NCBI GenBank assembly: GCA_018340805.1
Contig: JACMZG010001870.1
Location: 50,996,861-51,060,860, forward strand
Direction: 5' to 3'
DNA from: Microvelia longipes
Taxonomy: Eukaryota; Arthropoda; Insecta; Hemiptera; Veliidae
DNA: 64,000 nucleotides
The translations under genes were made by a program, and so were the position numbers. The notes under the pieces were generated by a model. That model did no database searches, was not told where the DNA came from, and worked only from the letters and a program-made list of their open reading frames with translations. Every line of letters starts with the position of its first letter. The stretch's first letter is position 1. Below, in pieces: positions 13,001 to 28,000 of this stretch.

Positions 13001-16000
13001 AAGCCTATATATTTTATCTTTTCCACTACCTATTTTCTTCTATTTATTACTTTTTTATCTTCAATTTAAAACAAAGGTTTAAGTTTTAGTTTTAAAGAAG
13101 TTTGTTGCTATTATAATTTTTTATATCAAATAAAGGAAATATTGTTTAAAAAAAGAGTGGACAGTAAACTTGATATTACTTAGTATTTTTACCATGGAGA
13201 GATTTTTCATTCTGATATGGAGAGATTTTTCATTTCGATATGGAGAGCTTTTTCATCCTGATATGTATGCCATAATAATTATTTTTTTCGGCAGATAAAG
13301 AGAAGACAGGTATGAACGAAGCACTGCAGGCACAGCTACAGCAGTTTGGAAGGGAGGTGGTAGACCTGCTGCGAGTTCAGCCTCAGTGTCATTTATCCTT
13401 TCACAAATTCATTCCTGCCTATCATCATCACTTCGGCCGACAGTGTCGCGTGGCCAACTACGGCTACACCAAGCTTATCCAACTCCTCGAGGCCATACCT
13501 AACACCGTACAGGTTTGTACCACTCTTCCCTGTATTAGAAATTTATTCAAATGAACATTCTTTATTTCGACAAACTACTTATCTATTATTATTATTAAAT
13601 ATAATTTTAAAAATAAGATTAAAGAATTCTTACTAGATAATCCCTTATATTTATTACACGAATATTTAAATTATTTATTTTAATTGTGACCCTATTTTTG
13701 TAATGTAGTTTTATTTTGTATTTTTTGTTTGTTTTGACGCAGCCTATTATTGTACTTTTATAATTTAATGGAATAAAGAAATTTATTTATTTATGTATTT
13801 ATCTTACTGTCAGCCTGCTATGGAGCAGTTCTACAGAACAGTTACTGGTAGTGGACAGATCCTGCCTATGAAAATATGATCTAATCCAGAATATTGATTT
13901 AGATAAAATTTATATATCCTAAGTAGGAAACTTTAAGCCAAATTCAGATTTTGGCCAAGGATTTTCTTATTTTGGTACCATTACAAAAAATTTTTTTTAC
14001 ATTGCTTGCTTGATTGCTATTAAGCCAGGGCTATTTCCTTTGTTGGAAAACCTCCCTGCTCATATGTCAGATGAGTGCCACTTATACTTTTAAAGAAATT
14101 TTCCAAGATTTTTTTTAAGGAAATGTGCATGTTTGTGCCATAGTCTGTACTGCATCACATGTTGATCCCGTTTCATGGTTATTTTTGCAGGATGTTTGAG
14201 CTTGTATGTTACATGAGCCTTCATCACAAGCTCCCTGGTTATAGTGGTCATGCTTTGCTATTTAAACTGTATTAGAGAGATGCCTTTGAAAAATTTAGGC
14301 AAATTTTACCCTGACTGGGCCAGTTAAGGGAAAACTGTTAAAAAATCAGCATACAGTATAAAGATCACAACCCAGGTCTCTCTGGCATAGAGCCCCAACC
14401 CTCTGCCCACAAAACCTTAGCAAATTTCATTTGGCGGAAAAATTTAATTGGTTTATGTAAGTTATTTAAAACATATTGTTTGTGATGAGGGACCCCTGAA
14501 ACAGATTTTGATCCCAATCTGGCTCTACTTCTTCCAATGAGAGTTTTAATTTAAAAAAACATTCACCTCTCTTGTGAACCCTCCACAAAAATGTTTTAAC
14601 GGTGTCTTTAACCTTTTTAATATTGTTCTATATTTGGTTTTGATTACAGGTGATGGGTGAAGGAGGAAAGCGTGTAGTTACACTGAGTCATCGTGCTCAG
14701 ATGAAGAGATTTATGATAGACACGCTCAGAGTGCTCAAGTCGCAGCCCAACAAGCAAGCGCCACTCTCTCAGCTCAGCTACCTCTTTGAGAAAACTATAG
14801 GTGATATAAACAAATATTTAGCAAACATTAACTAATAATAATAAACCATTTATTAATGTAGAATTACATGTTAGATTACAATTCTAATTTTACAATTTTA
14901 TATAATGTAACAACATTAATCAGCCTAAGCTGTGGTTGCCATAAAGGCTGGTTCGGCTTAATTAATTATCTTATACTTGTTAAACAACATATTATTTTCT
15001 AATCATTGAGTAATAATTTAATAATTTTAGCAATTTTAAACTAGATAATTAGATTTATTTTTTGTTTTATTATACAGGTTCATTATTTATTTTACTTATT
15101 GTATATTTTTTCATTTCATATATTTTTACATATAATAAAAAAATATTATTGATTTAGATCAATTATTTATTTTATATTTTTAATTACTATTTTTTAATTT
15201 TATTAAGTTTATAATAATTACTAATTATTTAAAGTTAGGAATTATTTTAATAAAACATGCAGAATAACTAAAAATAAAGTAAATTGAAGTATTATTAAAA
15301 TTAACAGAAAATTAAACAAAACATGCAAAAGTATTAATAAACATAAGCTAAACTATAATCATGCGACTTAAATAATTAAAAGGGTTTGTTAAAATTCTTT
15401 TCCTAACCAAACTTCCTTGTAAACATTAACTAAACCATTTTTATATTATAAGCTTAAATATTTTGACAAAACATCTATATTAATTGTCTGATATTATATC
15501 AGCTGTTTTGACCCAAGATTTACTAGAGTGAAAGTGTATTTAGATTTAGTCTGTGAGCTATTATTTCGTGTAAAGATTCAACATCGCAATTCCCCAAAGA
15601 TCTTGAATAAAGGGGATGACGCACTAAGTCGATTTGCCATACAAAAAAGTGACCCCATCGAAAAATAGAGAGACTTCAACACGAAACACATGTCAAAAAC
15701 CAACTGCACATGCTTGGTACAAACTGCGCATGCTTACAATTCTCATAACAGCGCAGGTCTTAAATTTTAGAGGCAAACTTACCTCTCAATGGTTTCCCAT
15801 TGTTTATTGCTTGAGAAGGTTATAACAAAACACGCTTAAATTATCACTCACTAAAGTATAGTCTAAAATTTAAAATTAAATAAGCACAAATTATTTAACA
15901 AGCACCACAAATGTAACAATCACGAGAAGCACAGAAGAAAGTTTAGAAGCAAACTCGACAACCTTGCTACATAACCTGCGTTTGGCCCTTTTTTTCATTA

Positions 16001-19000
16001 TAACCACGGGGAAGGTAAGTTTGCTCCTATTTCTCTATCTCATACAACTTCCATGGGGTCAGAAATGTTCCTTAATGCGTCAACCCCTTTATTCAAGATC
16101 CTTGCAATTCCCTAAACCCCTTCCTGGAAAATGAGAAATGCATGCAGCGCTTCCTAGCAGATAATTAATGTACTAATCAGTTTTCATATTTTAATAAGAG
16201 GTAGCAGCACCTTGCTGGATTAGTATATTGCCTATGTTACCACCTATTTATTTAATTTATGTTGGTATCATGTGTTTGGCAGGTAAAAGTTTGGACCCGG
16301 TAGACTACGGACTGTGCTACGTGTCTGATCTGATAGGAGAACTCCCGTCGTCAGCCGTATACATATCTCACCGGGGTAGTGAGACCATTCTCTCCATACC
16401 GAATCGCAACCCTCCCCAGTCTCTTCACCAGCAGAGGATTCATGAATTCACTAAAGAGGTAACTCTTGTTTCTTTGTTTACTTCATGACTCTGGAAAAAT
16501 TGTCATGTTAACTTGCTTTTTTTTTTGTTTTTCAACTTATTTAAAGAAAAACTAAAATTGTTTGAATTTCCCTAAATTTTTAGTGTGAGTCTGTATGAAT
16601 TAGTGTGGAAAACAAATTCCATGTGACTATTAGAAAGTACCGACTCTCTCTAGACTATATTAATAATATTGCTCCAATGTCACTATGATTAAATATAATA
16701 TAGGTTTGTCATTCTTACTTAAAACTAAATAAATTTATACTAAAAATTAGATTTAAAGTAACATAATGTACTTATACATCCTGTAGATACTCTTCCATTT
16801 GTCTAAGTAGTCTTTACTTAGACCATATTCTTTAAGTAGTTCCGATAGTCAGGTTCTATTAATGTAGATATTTCAAGTGAGAGGTGATAAAAGCATTTCT
16901 GGGCCATATAGTGCGGTGAGTTGTTAGTGAGAGTCAGTCGATGAGCAGGGTCGCCCAGTTTATTACTGGATTAATTATTACTTACTTACTATTACTGTTA
17001 TTACTTACTAACTATACTACTACTTACTTACTATTACTTGGACTAATTATTACTTACTAACTATTACTGGACTATTATTACTTACTAACTATTACTGGAC
17101 TAATTATTACCTTACTATACTACTAATTATTACTGGACTAATTATTACTTAACTAACTATTACTGGACTAATTACTTACTTATTACTGACTAATTATTAC
17201 TTACTAAACTATTACTGGACTAATTATTACTTACTTACTATTACTGGACTAATTATTACTTACTTACTATTACTGGACTAATTATTACTTACTAACCTTA
17301 CTTACTATTACTTGACTAATTATTACTTACTTACTTACTGGACTAATTATTACTTACTAACTATTACTGGACTAATTATTACTTACTTACTAACTATTAC
17401 TGGACTAATTATTACTACTATACTGGACTACTTACTAACTATTAACTGGACTAATATTACTTATAATTATTACTAACTATTACTGGACTAATTATTACTT
17501 ATAATTATTACTAACTATTACTGGACTAATTATTACTTATAATTATTACTTATAATTATTACTAACTATTACTGGATTAATTATTACTTACTAACTATTA
17601 CTGGACTAATTATTACTACCCAGTAATAAAGGACTGTAGTTGTTATACTTACACCTCTTCTTTGATCAGGTTATAGAACTGCTTTCTCTAGCCCAGAACT
17701 GCTCAATTCTGTTCAACAAGTTCATCCCTGCCTACCACCACCATTTTGGTCACCAATGTCGGGTCGCTGATTTCGGCTTCACCAAACTGATAGAGCTGTT
17801 CGAAGCGCTGCCCAGTATCGTAGAGGTACCCTCTCACTCACATGGGGTCTCTGACTGTTTTATTGTTCCTTGTCCTATATTTTAGAAGTTCTATTTTATT
17901 ATTTGATATTTATGCAAAGAAGATTTTTTTTTTAATTTTTGTTATTATTATATTTGCCACTTCCATGGCGGAGGTCCTTAAGGTGTTAGTCTTTATACTG
18001 ACCTTTGACACCCACGGAGGTCTAGAGTTTGCATCCCAGGTGACGCTCTCAGTTTATAGAAGATTATTGTTTAGATAAATTATCGCCAACTTTAAAATAC
18101 ACTTTGAGGGTAACGGTTGCTACTACCACCTGAGGTGGTTCCTGCAGGGGTTATTCCTGATAAACCGCAGAACTCTAAACGGGCATTATTATTATTATTA
18201 CAAAGGTTACAAAGGTTACTACTCTCATTAAGAAAAAATCTAACGTAAGTTAGTTTAACAATAGAGATGAGTCAAAAATAAATTTAAATTACAATTTTTT
18301 ACACTTTTCATAGTACTCTTCTTTAGAGTAAAAAGGATTTTCTGTTAGTAAATATTTAATTTCTTTTAAATTCTTTTAAACTTAGTTTCTTTAGACTTTC
18401 TGGTAAAGCCTTATAAAGATTGACTCCCATCACACCATGCCCCACCTTTGATTTTCAAGTCTATGCTCGGTATTGCTAGAGCATTTCTATTTCTGGTGTC
18501 ATATGTGTGATAGTGTCCATTTTTATTTAAATTATTTTCAATTGATTTGGTATATATGAGTGAATTATATATAAATAGATTATAAACGGTCATTATTTTA
18601 AAGCTTTTAAATAAGGGCTTACAATGTTCCTTATTGCCGTATCCTCCTATAATTCCTATAATATTATATATAATATTTCTTCCTATAATTCCTTCCTATA
18701 ATATTATATATTATATTAATGAGGCATAAAAACGTGTATTGTTATTGTGTTGAATTTTATAAAATTTTACTTAAAAGTCAAAAGTACAAATATTTTACAA
18801 AAATAAAAAGAAGTGAACAATATTAATAAATTTATACCAATCAATTATTATGTTTAGTTATTTCATTATGGATCATTAGGACTTATCGATTACATACTAA
18901 CTTATCACTTTTTTTATCAAAGCTTTGTATTATACCTTAAAGTTACAATCATGAAGAACAAATCATGCAAAAATGAAACATTTGATTCTTTCAAAATTGG

Positions 19001-22000
19001 CTCCCACACTCACGGTCCTAGGCCTGGTGGGATTTCACTAATTTATATTATTATTCTTCGTTTTTATTACTTTTATTCTTTTTATAAGTTTAATTCTTTT
19101 TTCTCTTTTTACATATTGTACAAACGATATTAAACTTGTAAATATTGTATTGTATAGTGAAATAAAGCAATAAATAAAAAAAAAAAAGCTAAATAAAGAA
19201 TTAAAGTAATACTAAAGACAATAAAAGAATACAAGTTACACGGTAACTGATCTTTTTTATTTTAGGGTTTTTAAATGTATATACTGTTTTTATTTTAAAC
19301 TTTTTTATTGTGTTTTAACTTTTTAGACTTAACTTATTTATTGCTTTTATTTATCTACTTGATGTTATTATTATTTGCTAAGTTTTGTTTTACTTGTTTA
19401 GGCACTGTAGATGGCATTATTGCCGAAAGCCGGCTCTGCACAAAAAGTTTAAATTTAGTGGAAAGACGTTGTTGGTGTTGTTATTATTGAATACAAGTTA
19501 TTAATTGAATTAATCATTTTAAGACGCGTGGATGTGGATTTTATTTTTTTTTAATTTTATTATTATTATAATTTTTTTAATGGTGAAATACCACTGGACA
19601 GCCTGGAGTGTGGCAAGTCATTAGAATAATTTCGGTTTCTAGGTTCTTAAAAAAATAAAAGAAATATCCATACAAAATACATATTCAGAAAGAGGTTTGG
19701 TTTTTACATACTGTGCATAATATTTAACAAAATTTACATTTATATACCAACGTAAGACCTATTTCACTGGTGTGTATGAACACACATACATCCACTGATT
19801 ATTCTACTTAAAAAAAAATCATAAAAATATGTTTAAAAAGCCTATTAGGTACTCTGCAGATCTAATATATGAGGAATTCAAAGTCATGAAGTTACCTAAA
19901 ATTTATGATAAAAAGCAGTTGATATTTATAAATAATAAGTTGGTTTCCTGATGCTGAAAAACATTGATATAATACAAGAAAACAAAATCAGCGAAACAGC
20001 ATAGAACCGTTTTGCAGAACTACCAAAGCATATAGGCCAAGAGCCCAGGGGTGTTTTGTTAATAAAAAGTGTAATGGCTGGAATCGGTCTCAATTTTTTG
20101 TAAATACCTTCCAGAACAAGGATCTGCAATTCTGCCGACCTGTATCGGATGGGTGTCCCAGGCAGAACACACTTTAGGGGTCAAATTTACCACCCAAGTT
20201 AATAAAAAGTGTAATGGCTGGAAACGGGTTTAATTTTTCGTAAATACCTTCCTGAACAAGGATCTGCAATTCTGCTGACTCGTATCAGATGGGTGTCCCA
20301 GGCAGAACCTTTGACCCCTAAAGTGCGTTCTGCCTGGGACACCCATCCGATACGAGTCGGCAGAATTGCAGATCCTTGTTCAGGAAGGTATTTACGAAAA
20401 ATTAAACCCGTTTCCAGCCATTACACTTTTTATTAACTTGGGTGGTAAATTTGACCCCTAAAGTGTGTTCTGCCTGGGACACCCATCCGATACAGGTCGG
20501 CAGAATTGCAGATCCTTGTTCTGGAAGGTATTTACAAAAAATTGAGACCGATTCCAGCCATTACACTTTTTATTAACAAAACACCCCTGGGCTCTTGGTC
20601 TAATATAATCATTCATATTATACAGCTCCGAGATTATACAATAGTTTACCCCTGAATATAAAACATGCTGAAACCCTAGCTATCTATAAAAAACAAGTAT
20701 CATTTTTTATTATAAACAATCAAATAAATTTGTAAATTCATACATATTCCGTTTTACTGATAGATATTAAATACTAGAGTTATTTATGAACTTAAAACAA
20801 TAATTGACATAAATACAGATATGACTTTGTGTCTTCACAAAGTCATGTGACAGTTGCACAAAATAAATGACAGTTTTTTTAAGAAGTCTACACATATCAC
20901 TTTATTTGAATAAAATATATAAAGTGTATACTCATATTAAGTAAGATAATTATTTGTCAATTATTAATTGCTTCTAGCTCACTCTAATTTATCATTATAT
21001 TTAATTTATAATTATTTATTTTTTGTGAAAACAATTTATTTTTAACTTGACAAAACTAGTTTTCATCTTTTTACTCAAGCAAAAACAAAGAGCAGGTTAC
21101 AAATAGTTACACATAAACTGATCCAGCCATCCTCGAGCACGACTCATTCGAGGATGTGCTTATAAAATAGAAGTATTTTGTAATATTTTATTTTTGATTT
21201 TGTAAAGCAGAATAAATGTATTTTATTTATTTATTATTTTATTTACAATTAAGATATATCTTATTCTGTATAATTTGCTTTGTTCTCCATATTTAGTCAT
21301 TTTAATATCCAGTTAATATTTTTTTTGGAAATATTTATTCATCCATTCATTTATTTTAATATACACAAATATACATAAAATAATACCCAAGTAGTTATAC
21401 AATGAATATTAGAGTGTAATGCCATTCGATAATTAAATTAAAACATTACTTGATTTATCGAAATAAATTAATTACATAAATTTTATAATAAAAGCAAAAA
21501 TCATATTAATTACTTAAATTTTATAATCAAATAAATTGAAACATAAAGAAGATATTTAAATTTTAAAATTCATTTCATACTTTTAAAACTATTTTGAATT
21601 ATTTCATTTAAGCTGTAAAAATTATTTTCTATCAGATACTCTTTAATGTACAATTTAAAATGACCAAATTCTCTTTTTTTTATTTTATTTGGCAGTAAGT
21701 TATAAAATTTAGTACAATTAAAATATCCCCCACTTTCATTCAGTGAAGTTCTATGTTTTGGCACTCTGAGCATTAAATTATTTCTGTTATCTCTATCAGT
21801 TATTACATCAGCGAAATATTCCGATGTATGATATAATTAAATATACGTGTAAATAAAAGAGAAAAAAATAAATAAATAAACATCATTAGATGTTAAAAGA
21901 AAGTGACATCAAATATTATAACTTTTCACTTATTAATTAATTTTTTATTTATTGGTTTCATTCTAATGTTTTTTTAACAATAATTATCTTAGTGGCAACT

Positions 22001-25000
22001 CTGTTCAAAATCAACGACTTCCCTTTTAGACACTTGCAGCAATCATTTGCACAAATATTATTTGCTTGCCTACAATATTGTTCTTTTTTTGGAAAATATT
22101 TTGTTTTGAAGAGGTTGAAAATATTTTACAAGCTCAAATTTTGAAACTTCTCTTGTTTTAAATAATGTAATAAAAATATATTTTTATTCCAAAATAAATA
22201 ATAAAATATGTAATTTATAGCTGATTCCTGAACTGAGGACCCACTTATTGTCAGGTAGATTCTCTACTCACTCAACTACCCAGGTTGATTAAAATGCTGA
22301 AGCACTCTCCTATTTATTCTACAGTCGGACTTCTATATAACGAACTTAAAGGTTCAAGTGAAAAAATTCGTTATATAGAAATTTCGTTGTATAGAAATTG
22401 AAAAAATAAATAACTCTGTACTACTTTATGATATTTTAATAGATATTTAGGATGAATAATAACCTCGCAGTTGCATATTCAGCAGCTTTTTCTTTTCTTA
22501 GCAGTCCTGTCACAGGCATATTTTTGTCCCTTAACATTATCACCCACTGTAAAATTGCATCATCAATGTCTTCGTACTTGCATACTCGAGAACTTTTTTT
22601 TTAAATTGCCACTCGTTTCGTATAACCTAAGTATAGATTCCCGATTTTTTTAAATTGTTGATATAGAACTAGGAGCGATTTTATACTTCAGAGACAAGTC
22701 TTTGTTTTTGACTCCATCGTCAGAATCTTTGAATAAATTGATTTTTTGAGAAAGGGACAGCGATTTTCGTTTTGACATTTTAATAAACTCGATTTACAAA
22801 CAAATAAAAAGTTTCACAAACGAACTGGTCAGACCGAATACCAAATTAAAACTGAAAGATTTTTAGTTCTATGCTGTGTTAATCCTAATTTCATAGAAAA
22901 TTGTAAAGAAAGAGTTTGCAAAATTAGATAAGGCAGGGCGAGAATAATTATATATTGTTCTTGGAAATTACAGAAAAACAGAAGTGCCGTTTTGGTCAAG
23001 TCCCTGAAAGTTTGTGGGTCTTGTCTTTATCTTTATTTCTGGAAATTTTGTTCGTTATATAGAAATTATTTTCGTTAAATAGAAACACAAAATTCAAGGG
23101 AACGTAAAAAAATTTGTTACATAGAGACTTTCGTTGTTTAGAAGTTGGTTATATGGAGGTCCGACTGTATTCACTTTTATTCTGATTATTTATGGCTCAG
23201 TGAACTCACCTGTATAGTGGAAGTGCATGGAATTTCCCCATCCTGAAAATTTTTGATGATTCATCGAGGTTATTACTTTGTTCAGATTGAGGAGGTAGGT
23301 GACGGTGAAAAAAAGATCAGCTTGACACTGGAGGAGAGGTTGCGAGTGGTTGATAACCAGGTGCGGCAGCTGGTGGCAGTCAGATATCCTCCTGGACTTC
23401 CTCTGTCTTCTCTCCCCACTGCATTCCTCTGGCAATACGGCTATGCTCTGAAACCTTCAGCCTACAACTCTGACTCTTTGCAATCTTTAGTTCCTAAACT
23501 AACTTCTGTCAAGGTCTGTCTAACTTCTCATAAATCCAGCTATCTTATTAGTAATGCATCAAACTTCATAGCTGTAGAGAAACATTTTAAATAGTTCTCA
23601 CTAATTTAAGAAACCTGGCCCAATATAATAATATCTGACCCACAATATTTGATAATATTATGTTAGTAATATAATCAATGATATTATATAATCAATATAT
23701 GTTAGTAAGCACTTTTTTACTTTGATTCTTTTACACCCTTGATATATTTATTTATTTCTCACCCTACAAAAAAAAATTTATAAAAGTATAAGTAGAAATA
23801 AATTATACAAAATATAAGTAAATTAAATTGAGAAATGGCAGGTGCACCCCTATATAAGCTGATGGTCGTGTACAGGGGTGGTCGTGTTGGGCCTAACTAT
23901 TTTTAATATTGATACGAAAAGAAAAGTAAAATAAAAAGTGGTTTCTTTAAGCAAGATCAAGATTATGAAAATTGAACAAGGTAAAATAAATTATAATTAC
24001 AGATGAAGCACTAAGACAAGAACACTAGGAGAGAAATATAGAAAAAATTTTGAAAATTCATTTGACACAGAAAAAATTATCGATAGGTTTGAGATTTGGC
24101 TTGCATGTAGTTCAACATACCACATATGTTGCATATATAAGACCAACATACCAACGTGCCAAGTTTCATTACACTATCAGCTTTAGTTATCTTTTATCAA
24201 ATGACTTGTGTATGTTTTTTTAAAAAATTGTAAAAATTCGGAAAACAATTCAATTGGGTTGAAATTTGGCACAAATATATTTCTTATGTAATAAATAAGT
24301 GTACTAATTCTTGCAGTATTTGTTTTAGAGTCAATTAATTATATTAAATATAATTCTTTATAATTATAGTCTCTTAAGTGTGCTATTTTTATATAATTGA
24401 ATAAGTACACTAAGTTTTGTTTCAATACAGGAAGTATATCTACGATTTTTGTTGGATCATAAAAGTTAAGTAGCATCGAGTAAGGTCAGTGCATGGATGG
24501 GTGACCGCTGAGAATAAAACTATTGTAACTACTATCTGAGGACCATTGAAATGAGTCCTAAGAGGTGTTGCAGTATAAATTTTGCAAATTGTATATTCTG
24601 AGGATGAATGAAGTGAGTCTGAAGTAAGGGGGATAAGCTTAGCGAAGTCCGTGTGGTTCGAGGTTGAAAACGAAATTTGATGTGGTGCGGTTCAGAGGTA
24701 TACTGTACCCGATTTTTTATTTTTTTTCTACATCTTTAAAGTATGATGCTTTACAAGTATGATAGCATGTCGATGTTTAAAGTATATTTCAATTATTTTT
24801 ATCTAACTTTTTAATAATATAATTTTAGGTATGATTATTGTACTTACTAGCTAGCACCCCTCCTAAACTATTTTTGTTTTAATTAATCTCTAAGGACATT
24901 ACTGCACTTTTATTACTGATGTTACTGATGAAGAGTTGTTTGTGGGTTTAGATAGTAGATGCAGAGTTCGGTGAGACACTGGTTCCGGTTGATGAATCGA

Positions 25001-28000
25001 TGACTTGTCTGCTGGAGAACCAAGTGCGGAGGATGCTGATGGAATCACCCGGTGGAAGAATGAAGCTTTCCACTCTCAAACAGAAATTCAACAAGTCATT
25101 CCATGACAGACTCACTCCTCCACAGATCTACTCCCTCCTCCGCGACTCCATCAAGGTATTCTTACTTCTGTTGTTCTTTTCACCTTAAAATACTTGTATA
25201 GGTTGCAACGTTTTAGATGTATCATCATTAAATCCTGAAATTTAGATAACAGAACAATTTAGATAACAGGTAAAAATTTAGATAACAGGTAAAAATTTAG
25301 ATAACAGGTAAAAAAAATTTAGATAACAGGTAAAAATTTAGATAACAGGTAAAAATTTAGATAACAGAACAATTTAGATAACAGGTAAAATTTAGATACA
25401 GGTAAAAATTTAGATACAGAACAATTTAGTATTTAGACAGGTAAAATTTAGATAACAGGTAAATTTAGATAACAGGTAAAATTTAGATAACAGAACAATT
25501 TAGATAATAGGTAAAAATTTAGATAACAGGTAAAAATTTAGATAACAGAACAATTTAGATAACAGGTAAAAATTTAGATAACAGGTAAAAATTTAGATAA
25601 CAGAACAATTTAGATAACAGGTAAAATTTTAGATAACAGGTCCCAGAACTTTGCTAAAGGTTTCCACCCCTAGTTAATCCAGTTAATAAAGTAAAAATTA
25701 CTGGTTAGACATACATCATTGTTTCTTGTCCACTATAATCATTGAATTATAGATATTAAATGACTGCCGGAGTGTAGTGATATTAAATGATTACAAGAGT
25801 GTGGTGATATTAAATGAGTACCAGAGTGTGGTGATATTAAATGATTGCCGAGTGTAGTGATATTAAATGAATACTAGAGTGTGGTGATATTAAATGACTA
25901 CCAGAGTGTGGTGATATTAAATAAGTACCAGAGTGTGGTGATATTAAATGAGTAACAGAGTGTGGTGATATTAAATGAGTACCAGAGTGTGGTGATATTA
26001 AATGACTACCAGAGTGTGGTGATATTAAATGAGTACCAGAGTGTGGTGATATTAAATGAATACTAGAGTGTGGTGATATTAAATGACTACCAGAGTGTGG
26101 TGATATTAAATGAGTACCAGAGTGTGGTGATATTAATGTGATATATTAAATGAGTACCAGAGTGTGGTGATATTAAATGAGTACCAGAGTGTGATATTAA
26201 ATGGCTATCAGAGTGTGGTGATATTAACCAGAGGTACCAGAGTGTGGTGATATTAAATGAGTACCAGAGTGTGGTGATATTAAATGAGGTACCAGAGTGT
26301 GTGATATTAAATGGCTATCAGAGTGTGGTGATATTAAATGAGTACCAGAGTGTGATGGTGATATTAAATGACACCAGAGTGTGGTGATATTAAATGAGTA
26401 CCAGAGTGTGGTGAATATTAAATGACTACCAGAGTGTGGTGATATAAATGATATGTGGTGATATTAAATGAATACTAGAGTGTGGTGATATTAAATGACT
26501 ACCAGAGTGTGGTGATATTAAATGAGCACCAGGTGTGGTGATATAAATGAGCCCAGAGTGTGGTGATATTAATGAGTACCAGAGTGTGGTGATATTAAAT
26601 GAGTACCAGAGTGTGGTGATATTAAATGGCTATCAGAGTGTGGTGATATTAAATGAATACCAGAGTGTGGTGATATTAAATGACTACCAGAGTGTGGTGA
26701 TATTAAATGACTACCAGAGTGTGGTGATATTAAATGACTACCAGAGTGTGGTGATATTAAATGACTACCAGAGTGTGGTGATTAATGAGTACCAGAGTGT
26801 GGTATTAAATGATATTAAATGGCTATCAGAGTGTGGTGATATTAAATGAATACTAGGTGTGGTGATATTAAATGACTACCAGAGTGTGGTGATATTAAAT
26901 GAGCACCAGAGTGTGGTGATATTAAATGGCTATCAGAGTGTGGTGATATTAAATGAGTACTAGAGTGTGGTGATATTAAATGAGTACCAGAGTGTGGTGA
27001 TATTAAATGAGTACCAGAGTGTGGTGATATTAATGACTACCAGAGCTGCTGATGATATTAAATAAAGAGTGTGGTGATATTGAGTTGATGAGTTGTGGTG
27101 AGTACAGACTGATACTTATATTAATGATGAATTAATGGACTGTAAACAAATATAAACAATATATATTTGAAGAATGTAGTTGGTGAAAATAGTTTTATTG
27201 TAAAGATATAGGTTTCAGATTTTGGGTTGAGGCAAACTTTATATCATTAGTGAAACCTGATAAAAATTAACAATCACTTTTCTTCAAATATGTAATCAAC
27301 TAGTTACATGACGGAGAATAGTCATAGACATATCATAGCATAGACATAGCATAGCATAGACATAGCATAGCATAGCATAACATTCATAGCATAGCATAGC
27401 ATAGCATAGCATAGACAAGCATAGCATAGCATAGCATAGACATAGCATAGCATAGCATAGACATATCATAGCATAGCATAGCATAGCATAGCATAGCATA
27501 GTCATGGACATAGCATAGCATAGTCATAGCATAGCATAGACATAGCATAGCATAGATAGCATAGCATAGACATAGCATAGCATAGCATAGCATAGACATA
27601 GCATAGCATAGATATAGCATAGTGATAGATATAGCATAAATAAATAAATAAATTAAATAAATAAATAAATTCTTTATTACTAATAAATACAAAAAAAGTA
27701 TTCAAGCATATGTCAACTTTATCTAAATTACAAATTACCTCAGTATTTTTTGTCATTATATTTGAATTTAAAAACATTTTCCTTACAAATAATTTATTCA
27801 AGGAGCAAATTTGTTTTAACTGTACAGCGGAGAAAGGGATAACAGTACCTTGCATTGTTTAATAAATTCTTTGTAATCATCTATTTCTTTCAAATTTTCT
27901 GGCAATTTATTAAATAACTTTATACCATTATAAACACTACTTTTTTGATAGTAATTACTTTTATGTTGTTTTATTTGAATATTATTCTTAAATCTAGTAT

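Noticed and set aside
12815..13069. 84-codon hydrophobic frame
   Set aside because: AT-rich intronic sequence translating to Phe/Leu/Tyr; no splice or family support.
24465..24515. Functional 5S rRNA gene
   Set aside because: The 5' half is deleted, and the 3' half is replaced by a sequence shared with another SINE copy.
25244..25640. CRISPR-like direct repeats
   Set aside because: Contiguous imperfect tandem units without unique spacers, in a eukaryotic intron.
26547..26849. 100-codon open frame with NEYQSVVIL repeats
   Set aside because: By-product of a 27-bp minisatellite; no start, splice or conservation support.
27296..27692. Overlapping - strand frames of CYAML repeats
   Set aside because: Translation of the CATAG array in several frames.
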